DNA from: Conus ventricosus
Taxonomy: Eukaryota; Mollusca; Gastropoda; Neogastropoda; Conidae
Assembly: GCA_018398815.1 (NCBI GenBank)
Contig: CM031615.1
Span: 49,488,882-49,552,881, forward strand
Reading direction: 5' to 3'
DNA: 64,000 bases
The position numbers and the translations under genes were made by a program. Of this stretch, positions 45,083 to 55,566 are shown in pieces; the first letter of the stretch is position 1; each line of letters opens with the position of its first letter. Below the pieces are notes generated by a model. The model ran no database searches. It worked only from the letters and a program-made list of their open reading frames with translations, and was not told where the DNA came from.

Positions 45083-45537
45083 AACGGCCTGTGATCATTC
45101 TCCTGCACAAATCTTCCGAACAGATATGGCTGAAATTTCCCCAGACACTCTTTCTCGCTGGTGGCATAGTTGCGTTCAGTCTTCGAGAGCTTCTTGCTGG
45201 CGTAAACCACAGGTCTAAGTCCCTTCTCGTGTTCTTGCATGAGCACAGCACCTATCCCGTTGTCTGACGCGTCCGTCCTTAGCACAAACAACTTTTCATT
45301 ATCTGCTATCACCACGATGGGCTTGTTGGTCAGCTTTTCCTTCAAGGCTTGGAAGGATTCCTCCATTTCTCTTGTCCACACCACAACATCTGGTTTCCCT
45401 TTCTTTGTTGCTTCAGTGAGAGGAAATGCCATTTCCGCAAAGTTCTGCTCGAATTTTCTATAATACCCGGCTAGACCGAGAAATGACCTTATCTCCTCCT
45501 TGTTCTTGGACCTTTCTGCATCCCTCAATTTCTTCAT
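45083..45537 (-). pseudogene. B RT C-terminus and RNase H, 5' part
   Basis: Minus strand: IRSFLGLAGYYRKFEQNFAE (RT connection) then FVLRTDASDNGIGAVL, KLSKTERNYATSEKECL and a degraded region up to the A2 insertion point, where ENDHRP is cut. The RNase H ends at 35957-36100 beyond A2. Confidence 0.9.
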
Positions 45538-45933
45538 CTGTCCTCTTCAGGCATGATTTTGCCAGCTCTTACTTGGTGTCCCAAGTATCCTAGCTCTTGA
45601 TAGCCAAAGTAACACTTGGCTGGTTTTGCAGTGAGTGCTTCTTCTTCTAGGCGGGCGAGTACTGCTTCCGGAGCTCTCATGTGCTCATCCAGTGTCTCCG
45701 TTGCGATGAGGATATCATCAATGAAGTTGTGAATATCATCTCTGCCCAGGGACTTGAGCAACTTCCTCCTCATCCTGGTGAACACAGCACTGGCTTTCTT
45801 CATACCAAAGGGCATTTTTGTCCATTGGGATTTTCCAGAATCCTTTCGCAAGGTCGATCTTGCTGAAATATTTGGCTTTGCTGAGTTTGGCAAAGATGGC
45901 ATCTATATCAGGCATCAAACTCAGTGACTAGGT
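45538..45933 (-). pseudogene. B RT palm
   Basis: Minus strand: YFSKIDLAKGFWKIPM, then after a frameshift KMPFGMKKASAVFTRM, the catalytic FIDDILIATE, and LGYLGHQVRAGKI. The third motif reads FIDD in place of YMDD/FMDD. Confidence 0.88.
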
Positions 45934-45944
45934 TTAATTTCCTG

Positions 45945-46185
45945 CAAAAAAAAATCTTAAATAAATATTAGCGAACCGCCAAGAGAAACATGGACAAACG
46001 AGTCACAAGACAAAACACGACGCGTTTCGACCTCTTAGGTCTTCTTCAGGCAAGACACAAACAAATAGGACAGCGAAAATGAACGAATTTGTTACTTAGC
46101 TTAGATCTCTTCACTCTTCAGCGCAAGGTAGGCAGGCGTTGATTTGTTTAGATTTCCGCCTGCAGTCGTCTCACTTTGCAACTAC
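45945..46185 (-). mobile_element. 241-bp element with hammerhead ribozyme-like core
   Basis: Flanked by 11-bp TTAATTTCCTG (45934-45944, 46186-46196). On the minus strand at 46049-46019 it reads CTGAAGA, stem GACC-loop-GGTC, GAAA, CGCG, TC. That order fits the hammerhead core (CUGANGA, stem II, GAAA, stem III, UH). No protein. The same family occurs at 30589-30997. Confidence 0.75.
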
Positions 46186-46203
46186 TTAATTTCCTGTAGT
46201 TGA

Positions 46204-46896
46204 ACAGTAAAAACCACCAACACCCAATAAGCATATTGCAAATTTTCGGTTTATTAGTAAAACCTTTGTCAAGCATAAAAAACCAAGGGCCCACTAAATG
46301 ACAGCCCAAAGCACAGCATTTATATTCTAAGACTGATCATCTCTCACTCCCAATTCACCTGAAATCCCACTCACTGCTTTAAAATCCTAACAGAAGCCTA
46401 CCAGAATTAAAGAAAGAAAAGGCAGCAATGAGCTTATGTGAAATAAAAACATGGGGCGGTCAGTCAAGACCTTAAAAAACAAACGGAAATGAGTTCAAGC
46501 TCACACTGGTGCCTCTAAAGATACCCGACAATACCCTCTCCCCTAACTCCATCATTTTTAAAATGCATCTTGTGCTTACAATAAGGTAGTGGAAAACACA
46601 TTTATGATTTTCACATGCAAATGGTACTGTTGTATGGACTCACATTACATTCAACCGAAACCTGAAAAGTCTCATCTCTCACTTCCCCCACCATCCTCCC
46701 TCACCATTAACTCTCATTCCCACCATACAATCCCTACCCATCCCTTTCTATATGTCTGTACTTGCGTTTGTGTGTGATCCTTTCTATATGTCTATACTTG
46801 CGTATGTGTGTGAATACTTGCGTGTGTGCGTTCATACATGCATGCGTGTATGTGTGTGTGTGTGTGTGTGTGAGTGAATGAGTGTGTGTGAGTGAG

Positions 46897-46942
<46 letters not shown>

Positions 46943-46967
46943 GTGCATGTGTGTGCGTGTGTGAGTG

Positions 46968-47018
<51 letters not shown>

Positions 47019-47022
47019 CTAA

Positions 47023-47083
<61 letters not shown>

Positions 47084-47265
47084 TGTGTGTGTACGCGCGC
47101 GCGCGCATGTGTCTGTTACATGTAAGTAAGAAGTGTGGTACCCTACATTCAGCTAGTCCCAGACATTGAGGCCATTGGGGTAGTTTGTCCTCATCTTATG
47201 CCGCCAGTACCTTTCACGTGTTCTTCTCTGTCTGGTATCAAGTGTTTTCATCAGTTCAATAGGAG
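46204..47265. mobile_element. Unclassified 1.06-kb insertion in B
   Basis: Flanked by 13-bp TTCCTGTAGTTGA (46191-46203, 47266-47278). No coding sequence. Roughly a quarter is a GT-rich microsatellite (46847-47105). Near 46236-46272, minus strand, a stem GGTTT/AAACC is followed by GAAA and preceded by TTGACAA, a possible degraded hammerhead. No terminal inverted repeats noticed. Confidence 0.7.
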
Positions 47266-47278
47266 TTCCTGTAGTTGA

Positions 47279-47428
47279 CGCAAAATCTCAGATTACCATC
47301 CTTTTTGTTGATGAGCACGATTGGCGCATTGTAAGGAGAGATGGTCCTCTCGATGATGCCCATCTCCAGCATGTCTTCCACCTTCTTTCTTATTGTCTCC
47401 TCATGAGACATAGGTAGGGGATAATAAT
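47279..47428 (-). pseudogene. B RT N-terminal segment
   Basis: Minus strand: KVEDMLEMGIIERTISPYNA, PIVLINKKDG and FCVNYR, the RT region before the palm. Cut by an insertion on each side. Confidence 0.85.
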
Positions 47429-47958
47429 AATAATAATAATAATAATGAATACTTATATAGCGCCTATTCTCGGCTAGAGGCCAAGCTCTAAGCGCTTTAC
47501 AATCAACACTCGTTTACACAACGGGCTGCCTACCTGGGTAGTGCCGACTGAAGAGCTGCCAGCTGGCGCTTCATTCAGTCGTTTCCCGTGTCATCCAGTC
47601 AGTATCGTTCAATATCGATCACTCATTTTCCTTACTTCCTTCATTCTTTCCATTTCACACGCAGGGTGCATGCTATGTGTAACGTGTCATCCATACCAAC
47701 GGCCAAACTGGCCTACTCTTCCGAAAGTTGGTGATGGGATTTTACGTGTGTGCAAGATGTTATGCGTGCGTTCACACACGGAACCTCGGTTTATAGTCTC
47801 ATTCGAAGGACTGTATGGGAAATGGAGTCAGAACCAATGTTAACTCCGAGGGAAAAATCCCCCTGTACCGAAACGCCCCGGCGGAGGTTCGAACCCGCAA
47901 CCCCAGGATCACCAAGATTACGAGTCTGGCGCTCTACCAACTGAGCTATTCCGGTTCC
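47429..47958 (-). mobile_element. tRNA-derived SINE S1 (copy d, longer 3' module)
   Basis: Minus strand. Head near 47958 (reverse of GCTCTACCAACTGAGCTATTCC), S1 body to about 47665, then a different 3' module with TATAGCGCCTATTCTCGGC and AAGCGCTTTACAATC, and an AAT/TTA-repeat tail at 47429-47448. It interrupts the integrase-RT linker of B; target duplication not clear. Confidence 0.88.
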
Positions 47959-49134
47959 CCATTGATATTGATGCACTCTTGCTGGTTCTTCTGTGAGAAG
48001 CTTCAGTTTACATTCCTCAAGTGTAGTCTTCCCTGGAAGATTAGAGAACACCTTCTCATACTTGTTTGTGATTCGCTTAATCTCCCTTTCGCCCTCGATT
48101 GACAATGTTTCACCCACATTGATTGCTCCACTCTATTTCTCTCCTTTCGTCAGAAGCATAGGGATTCTTCCTTCTGTAAACTTCTCTTCAGATGGCTCGT
48201 TTCCCACAACAGCCACTTCTTCCTTTTCCCTCTCCACATACTTCTTGATCAGGTTGATGCGGAAAACCTTTTCCTTGCCCTTGAGCTCAACCTTGTAAAG
48301 CACATCGTTCACCTTCTGTCTGATTGAGAAGGGGCCACGCCAGCCCAGCTGCATGCGGTTGCTGCGTTCAGGAAGCAGCACCAACACCTCTCCAGGTGCA
48401 AGCCTCCTCATCTTGTTCCTTCTGTCAAAGTGCTCCTTGTAGCACTTTGTAGCTTTGCTATTATTTTCTCTTGCAATCTCGCAGGTCTGTTCCAACGTTT
48501 CTCTTAGGTTGGTCACGTACTCTGCAGTGGTCCTGAGTTCACTGGTCTCCTCTCCTTGGGTCCAGCACCTTTTCAAGATCTGCATTGGACCACGTACAGT
48601 TCTCCCGTACTGTAGTTTGAAAGGAGAGAACTTAGTCGACTTTTGCGGAGTTTCCCTGTATGCAAACAGCTTTGCAAGCAAGTGCCGATCCCATTCTTTA
48701 TGTTCCTCTGTGCACAGTTTCCTGATCATCGCTTTGAGAGTTTTGTTGAAGCGTTCCACCAGTCCATTTGCTTGGGTATGATACGGGGTTGTTCTGATAC
48801 CCGTGATCGAGAGGAGGTTGTTCACCCCACCCATGATCTGGGAAATAAATTGTGTTCCCCTATTCATCACAGTTTCATCTGGAACCCCAACTCTCGTCCA
48901 TACTTGCCATAGTGCTTTTGCTATTGTCACAGAATCAGTCTTCTGCTGTAGTATGGCTTCAGCATACTTGGTCATGTAGTCTATCACTGTCAGGATGTGG
49001 GTGAACCCCTTCTTGGATGTCGGGTTAAGTGGCCCAATGAGGTCCATGGCCACCTTCTGAAAGGAACACCTGAAAACAGGCACACTTTGCAATGGCGCTT
49101 TTTGACGTGCTCTTTGCCCAAGCACAGACCTGTT
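47959..49134 (-). pseudogene. B integrase core, C-terminal module and IN-RT linker
   Basis: Minus strand frame 48133-49134: DLIGPLNPTSKKGFTHIL, LTVIDYMTKYAEA (first Asp), VMNRGTQFISQIM (second acidic position reads Asn in place of Asp), NGLVERFNKTLK (Glu), then the GPF module WRGPFSIRQKV and FRINLIKKYV. A stop lies between this and the linker (47959-48117, VFSNLPGKTTLEECKLKL). With the Asp lost, the core is inactive. Confidence 0.9.
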
Positions 49135-49136
49135 TA

Positions 49137-49461
49137 CCCTCAATTTTTTACGGGAAAAAAAAATGAAATTACGGGAATTACACACACACACACACACCCA
49201 TCCTAAAAAAAAAAAATTACGGGAAAAAAAATCAAGGAAAGAAAGTTGTTAAACGCGAAGTTTTGTCTGCTACCGTTTAGGTCAAAAGCATTAAGAAGAC
49301 ATTTCCCAGCGTGCCTTGCGTCTTTTACCTCGTCGAAGATGGCGACGAAGCAGTCTTACATGCCAACGGCCGGCTCTATTGGGATTATTAAGATTACGAT
49401 TCTCTTTATTTTCAAATTACAGGTTTTTGTCTTGAGATCTTACAGGTACACGAATTTAGGG
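49137..49461. mobile_element. TA-flanked MITE in B integrase
   Basis: 325 bp between TA dinucleotides (49135-49136, 49462-49463). Ends are inverted (CCCTCAATT / AATTTAGGG). With it removed, the integrase frame is continuous. TA duplication suggests Tc1/mariner-type mobilisation. Contains a CA tract and AAGATGGCG (49336-49344). Confidence 0.78.
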
Positions 49462-49463
49462 TA

Positions 49464-49748
49464 AACGGGTCTGCAAGCACCTTTGGCATGGATCGCACGA
49501 TTTGATGTATCTCCAGACATCATCATCTATTCCTGGCCAATGAAAGGCGGTCATGATCCTCTCCTTAGTGCTTTCGACACCCAGGTGTCCTGCCATCGGC
49601 ATGCCATGTGCCACCTCTGGGATCTTCCTCCTGTACTTCTTTGGCACCACTACTTGATCAGTAGTCTTGTGATTGTCAGTGACCCTCCTGAACAGCAAGC
49701 CTTTCTTGAACAGGTACTTAGGGTGAGTTCCTTCCTCCTTTCCTCTCA
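49464..49748 (-). pseudogene. B integrase zinc-binding module
   Basis: Minus strand: VAHGMPMAGHLGVESTKERI, AFHWPGIDDDV and CDPCQRC, an H2C2 module with all four ligands. Continues across the MITE into the core. Confidence 0.9.
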
Positions 49749-50288
49749 ACGTATGTATCCCCTACACTGATCAAAAACCAAAAGTTAATGATTATGTCGG
49801 AGACCTCTGGCAGGAGGATTGGAATACCCAGACGGATAACAAACCTTCAGATCCGTCCAAACCTAAAAGAGTTCCTCTCATCCGCCTCTGGTGGTTGCAG
49901 AGAAGAAACGGTTTTATGCTGGCTGCACACCGGCCATTCGTATTTTACTCATTTATACCTTTTAAAGAGTGAAAAAGCTCTGTGGTGCATTCCGTGTCAT
50001 GTGCCACTCACAATGAAACATATTCTTTTAAAAAAGTGTTTGGACTTGCATGATGTGAGACACAAACATTTTACAGCAGATTCCATGAAAACCATGTTCA
50101 GAGATACACTTTTCATCGGATCTGCGATTTTATTGTGGAAAAATTTTTAACAAAGTTTTGGATGGGTTTTTAGATGTATTTTAAAGAGTTGTGTGAATGA
50201 ATGACTTGTGAGTTGATTTTAACATGGTGATAGCCCTGATATGGCCCTTTGCAGTCGGCTGGGCTATAAGCAACATTACTTTGCCTTA
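49749..50288 (+). mobile_element. RNase H half-LINE, copy R2 (short)
   Basis: Plus strand, flanked by CCTTTCCTCTCA (49737-49748, 50289-50300). Contains only sequence downstream of RNase H (the Cys-rich tail CIPCHVPLTMKHILL and the 3' UTR, GGGCTATAAGCAACATTA). Lower identity and frameshifted. Confidence 0.88.
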
Positions 50289-50300
50289 CCTTTCCTCTCA

Positions 50301-51298
50301 GTTCCTGGGTCATTTTCCTTTGTTTTTTTCAGGAGACGCTGCAGAGTCTCATCCTTCTGCTGCTCGTGTTTGAGTTCCTCTGAGTTCACTGAACTTTGTG
50401 CAGTTTGTTTGATTTTCAGGGGCACTTTTTCCTCTCTTGCCATCGCACAGACAGTGTCTGGGTAAACAGGCACACTGCTGATTTCCCCTTGCCGAGTTCT
50501 CTGGTTACCTATGAGCATTCCAGTAACCGGACTCTTCATGGCCACAACTTCTGTTAGACCCACAAAGTGGGGTGTATGAAGATACACTCTGGCCACTGGC
50601 AGCCTTTCCTTGTTTCTTGTTGTAGCAAAGGTCACTGTTATGCTACATCCAGTGTAGCAATCTTTTGGGATCAGTTTCTCATCCATGATTATCGTGGATG
50701 CTCCCATATCCCCAATTGCACCTGTTTCCTTCCCTTCAACTTTCGTCATGCTCTTTGGCTGGAAGTCTATTTTCTTGCATTTGCTACACAACTTTTGCGG
50801 ATGCTCCTCTTCTTGTTGCACTGCCGCTATGACAGTAGTCACGCAAGCAACCTCTTCTTCTTCACTTTCTTCTGCATCTCCGCGTTCATGGTCCACAGCC
50901 ATGACTTTCTGCACTTTCTGTACGGTGCAGTTTATCGCAATGTGGGGTCCCCCGCAGAGAAAACATCCTCTAGATCTAGCCCTATCCTGACCAAATCTAA
51001 CACCTGGTGTTCTCGCGTTTGCCCACATTTGTCCTTGGTTGCCGTCTCTTGCCATCCCACCTTGGCCTCCTTTCGGCTTGTCCGTTCCTCCTGGCTGGGC
51101 TCCAGTCACCTCCGTTTCTTTCCCCCTTTTGTATGGGTTACTAGATCCGGGTCTGAATTCCTTGTGTTCTCTCTGACATATCTCCTCATACAGATCAGCT
51201 GCTGGGATGATTTCATCCTTGGTTTGCACCACACGTTCCTTAATGAATCTGGACTCTTCCTGAGACAGTGATTCCAGAAACTTTTCCATAATCAACAT
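50301..51298 (-). pseudogene. B gag C-terminal part, knuckle and protease
   Basis: Minus-strand frame of about 330 codons. SCAN-like end of capsid (MLIMEKFLESLSQEESRF), basic linker, knuckle-like CFLCGGPHIAINC (C-x2-C-x3-H-x4-C, one residue short of the standard spacing), an acidic stretch (EESEEEE), a second Cys pair CSKC, and the protease motif GDMGAS where DTGAS is usual. The frame ends at the R2 LINE insertion. Confidence 0.85.
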
Positions 51299-51389
51299 CT
51301 GCTTCAGATCCTCCTCTGTTCTGCCAGAGAGTTCTGTCCACTTATCTAAATAGGTTCTCAGCCTTTCCCAGTATATTGAATTGTTTTCA

Positions 51390-52335
51390 TTATTTCCCTT
51401 CTTTACGCGCCTGAACTTCAGCTGGCGTGGTAGTGGCGTTTAGCTGAAACTTCTTCAACAGAGCTTCTTTGACGGTACAGTGGGAGTTACTATCATCAAG
51501 AGACATGCCCATGTATGCTTCTTTATCTTTTCCCTTAAGCAGTGGCGCCAGTCTCGTACCCCACTTGTTCTCATCCCATTGATTCGACGCTGCCACTGTC
51601 TCAAACTGAAGAAGGTAGGATTCAACATTATCACCATCTTCCAGGAATGGCAGTTTCATTTTGGGAGTTGAGTTGATCATCTGAGGGATAGTTGCTTCAG
51701 ATCTGGAGATTTCGATCCTCTCATTGCTCTGAACTTTTGCAAGTTCCAGTTGGATTCTATCCCTTTCAATCTGTTGTTCTCTCTCTTCTTTTCTGTCTGG
51801 CAATTCTCTCTCTTTCCGGGCTTGCAGTTCTCTCTCTTCTCTCTCTTTCCAGGCTTGCAGTTCTCTCTCTTTCCGGGCTTGCAGTTCTCTCTTCCTTCTG
51901 GGCTTGCAGTTGTCTCTCTTCCTTCTGGGCTTGCAGTTCTCTCTTTCCGGGCTTGCAGTTCTCTCTCTTCCTTCTGGGCTAGCAGTTTTCTCTCTTCCTT
52001 CTGGGCTTGCAGTTCTCTCTCTTCCTTCTGGGCTTGCAGTTCTCTGTCTTCCTTCTGGGCTTGCAGTTCTCTCTCTCTTCCTTCTGGGCTTGCAGTTCTC
52101 TCTCTTCCTTCTGGGCTTGCAGTTCTCTCTCTTCCTTCTGGGCTTGCAGTTCTCTCTCTTCCTTCTGGACTTGCCGTTCTCTCTCTTCCTTCTGGGCTTG
52201 CAGTTCTCTCTCCTCTTTTTCTTTTCATTCTTCAGCTGCTCTTTTCCGCTCAGTTTGGATATGGTCCATCGGGGCTTTCCCTTTCAGTTCTAAGGCCTCA
52301 CCTTCAGCCTTGAACTTAATGAATTCTTCATCCAT
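51390..52335 (-). pseudogene. B gag N-terminal part with 9-residue coiled-coil repeats
   Basis: Presumed ATG at 52335 (minus strand; MDEEFIKFKAEGEA), then an early stop, then a run of 27-bp units coding ERELQAQKE or shifted versions (about 51800-52215), then KMKLPFLEDGDNVESYLL, the start of capsid. Frameshifts inside the repeat shift between ELQAQKEE and TASPEGRER readings. A further shift near 51390 leads to the next gag piece. Confidence 0.85.
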
Positions 52336-52600
52336 AGTGAAGCTAATTTTTTGTTTAACGATCTACTACCGTCTTTAGCTCAGATCTATTCCAAGTAATC
52401 TTAATTTAGTGACTCGGGCTTAGACATGGTTTAATTTAGATGCAAGTGTTAGGAATTAGAGGTGCTTCTTACTACAGATTGCGAATCACTCAGCTTGTCT
52501 GTTACTGTACTCCGCCATGGCTGAATCATCCGCTGCTGTAAATCCTGTTTATCACTCCGGTTAGGATAATGTGGATTCCGGAACAAACTTAATCTGATCT

Positions 52601-52619
52601 CATCCCACCGCTGCCACCA
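52601..52619 (-). promoter_or_regulatory. B primer binding site (tRNA-Leu type)
   Basis: Minus strand TGGTGGCAGCGGTGGGATG, 4 nt inside the LTR. As recalled, it matches the complement of tRNA-Leu(AAG) 3' end at 18 of 19 positions. Confidence 0.75.
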
Positions 52620-52623
52620 GATT

Positions 52624-54011
52624 TGTAACCGGATTATGGGGTTAACGAACAAAACTCACAGCAAGTGGAGCAATCATCAACAGTTTATGTGTTCTACATC
52701 AGCACCTCCCCTGGCATGTATGATCTTCTGACATTGTAAACACAGTTCACAGCACAGTAGCAGACCTTGTCCAGTCCAACACAGCTCCTTCCACTCGTTG
52801 TAAACTTGCACCACTCAACACAGCCTGAATACACTACAGTTCAGCTTGGAACAGCTTAACACCATCCAACACAGCTTCTTCAGCTTGTCGTAAACTTGCA
52901 GCACTCAATATAGGCCGAGTACACCACAGTTCCGCTTGGAACAGCTTAACACCATCCAACACAGCTCCTTCAGCTTGTCGTAAACTTGCACCACTCAACA
53001 CAGCCCGAGTACACAGTTCAGCTTGGGACAGCTCAATAAAATAATGATTCAAACAGCTTGGAACAGCTCGATAAAATAATGATTCAAACAGCTGGACACA
53101 GCTCAGTAAAATAATGATTCAAACAGCTTGACACAGCTCAGTAAAATAATGATTCAAACAGCTTGACACAGCTCAATAAAATAATGATTCAAACAGCTGG
53201 ACACAGCTCAGTAAAATAATGATTCAAACAGCTTGGAACAGCTCGATAAAATAATGATTCAAACAGCTGGACACAGCTCAGTAAAATAATGATTCAAACA
53301 GCTTGACACAGCTCAGTAAAATAATGATTCAAACAGCTTGACACAGCTCAATAAAATAATGATTCAAACAGCTGGACACAGCTCAGTAAAATAATGATTC
53401 AAACAGCTTGGAACAGCTCGATAAAATAATGATTCAAACAGCTGGACACAGCTCAGTAAAATAATGATTCAAACAGCTTGACACAGCTCAGTAAAATAAT
53501 GATTCAAACAGCTTGACACAGCTCAATAAAATAATGATTCAAACAGCTGGACACAGCTCAGTAAAATAATGATTCAAACAGCTTGACACAGCTTAGTAAA
53601 ATAATGATTCAAACAGCTTGACACAGCTCAGTAAAATAATGATTCAATTAAACAGCTTGACACAGCTCAGTAAAATAATGATTCAAACAGCTTGACACAG
53701 CTTGTCACAACACTGCTGGACCCAAAGCAGCCAGCACAAGCTCAGTTAACATAAAAGAAATACCCTCTTTCTCTCTGATAGACTAAGATCTCAACCACTA
53801 GGCCTATATTCTGGTTGCCAATGTCAACTGACAAGAAACTCTATCTCCCAAGTAGTTCCTACGTCATTCTGCCTATTTTTTCTGGATGTAATATTATACG
53901 CGTCATAAGTGCTACGGAGCTAAAGTAAAAAAAAAAAAAAAATGATGTTTTACATTTCTTAAAGGTCGCTGGATTTGGCACAGCGTTTATATGTCCCGAC
54001 ATTCTACCACA
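52624..54011 (-). repeat. B 5' LTR
   Basis: 1,388 bp from TGTGG (54011) to TTACA (52624) on the minus strand. Homologous to 35192-35772. About half its length is a 35-bp tandem array. Confidence 0.88.
53030..53700. repeat. 35-bp minisatellite inside the B LTR, with 175-bp higher-order period
   Basis: 19 units of CAGCTTGACACAGCTCAGTA plus AAATAATGATTCAAA. The variant CTTGGAACAGCTCG starts at 53057, 53232 and 53407, exactly 175 bp apart, so blocks of five units have been duplicated. Confidence 0.95.
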
Positions 54012-55224
54012 GAGATCTATCGCCCTTTGTATTTCATGATTTCTTGTCCAGTGACAGAAGGTCATAGCGATAACATGACAGACACTTGGCTTGTTGGAGA
54101 TCTCAGAAGTCTTCTGTCCTTGATCATACTGAATAATGTACAGGTGTCATAACTAGTCATTTACGACAGATTCCAGATCCTACAACTCCCAAATTCTAGG
54201 ACAGAGTATTCATCATTAATTTTGAAAGGGATCATTCATGAAAGCTTCCAGATCCTACAGTGGAGTCTCAGCTACTAGGACAGTAGGAGGGATTTTTTTC
54301 CTACCTCCTGCTTCTTTAACCTTGATGGGTCTTAAATCCTAAAGTTAAGTCTTACATACAAGGATGTTATGATTCCTACCCCATCCACCTTTGATTTGGA
54401 GAGAAGCTGTTTATAAAAGACTTCAGATATTAATGCTGAGAACCATATTCCTACCACTTTTGTCAGGAAGTTGGAAAAAAAAGTCTTTTGTCAAAGATCC
54501 CGAATCCTAGAGCTGAGTCCCATCCACCATTAAGTTGGAGAGAAGTCGTTTATGAAAGAACCCAGGTCATAGACGTTAGTCCCATATTCCTACCCCTCCA
54601 CCGTTAACTTACAGAAGAGAAGGGTTCTGCCATCCAGTCCTATATAGCCCATGGAAATGCTATGATAAGACACTTGAAGCAGATGGCTTATTAATACAGT
54701 GAACTGAAAACTGGCTGCCACAGTTAATGTCTTCTATAAACTTTTTTGTTTGGATATAGTTGGCTACTTTGACTACTTCAGCTATGGTCTTTCGTACTCT
54801 TGAGGTTAATATCAGTTCCAAAGTATGTATTCAGAGGTGGATCTTAGAGCAGCTGTTAATGAAGAGAAACTTGGTCTGTTTTGATAGCTACGCCTTCAGA
54901 ATGGAGGAAAATGTTGGTGGCTGATGTTTATTAATCATATATATATAGGTTAAGAAATCTGTGTCTCTACGAAATATGAAGCCAGCTGACATTAACGATG
55001 ACGCTGAATGATTTACAGTCCAGAACAGCTGAATAAATGAGTGCAGCGTATGTCAGCATTTATTTTTGTTAATATTAACTTTGTTCTTTTTCCTGTTAAC
55101 CCAGTGGTAAGTGTGTGTTCATGTGGGTGTGTTTTGATATATATTAGCATGTGTCTAAAGTTATGAATATGTTTCAGTGCATGTTTCCATCCTATATTCC
55201 ATAGTTTTCACCTCAGGAGTTCTG

Positions 55225-55295
<71 letters not shown>

Positions 55296-55441
55296 TAAAC
55301 ACACACACATGCACACTCTCAGGAAAGAAAAAATGCGAAACTTATGTCGGTGTTACTTAGGTCCTACAATAAAAAACAAAAAAAAACATGATAACACATT
55401 CAGTTAAGTGATGAAGCAGAATGACAATTCTTATCTTTCAG
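54012..55441. other. Non-coding stretch with diverged repeats and CA microsatellite
   Basis: 54170-54640 has several diverged roughly 100-bp units (AGATCCTA, GAGTCCCATCCACC, TTGGAGAGAAG). CA microsatellite at 55229-55292. No gene recognised. Confidence 0.6.
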
Positions 55442-55566
55442 GATGGTCCTCTGAAGACAGATGGAATGAACACATGATTCGCTGCTGCGATACAGGACAA
55501 ATAACGGATCGAGCTGCCTTACACATGCACCATATGGAAATCCACTTGGTTCATTGCCTCCCATAG
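55442..55566 (+). other. Possible terminal exon, unidentified
   Basis: A good acceptor (TTATCTTTCAG) ends at 55440-55441 and is followed by an open stretch of about 40 codons to TAG. It is rich in His and Cys (WNEHMIRCC, ALHMHHMEIHLVHC). Not a canonical C2H2 finger and no partner exon found. Could be a relic of a finger exon or chance. Confidence 0.3.

Larger units (their letters stand above)
35192..54011 (-). mobile_element. Ty3/gypsy element B (Gmr1-type order), multiply interrupted
   Basis: Minus-strand LTR retrotransposon with order 5' LTR, PBS, gag, protease, integrase, RT, RNase H, PPT and 3' LTR. It is split by at least six insertions: an S1 SINE, a half-LINE, a TA-flanked MITE, a ribozyme-like element, a 1.06-kb element, and the whole of A2. 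Reading across the insertions, the pol domains are collinear and order is integrase before RT. gag and pol carry stops and frameshifts, so B is dead. Confidence 0.9.

Noticed and set aside
51692..52378. Plus-strand Leu/Ser-rich hydrophobic proteins
   Set aside because: Antisense shadows of the 27-bp Gag coiled-coil repeats.
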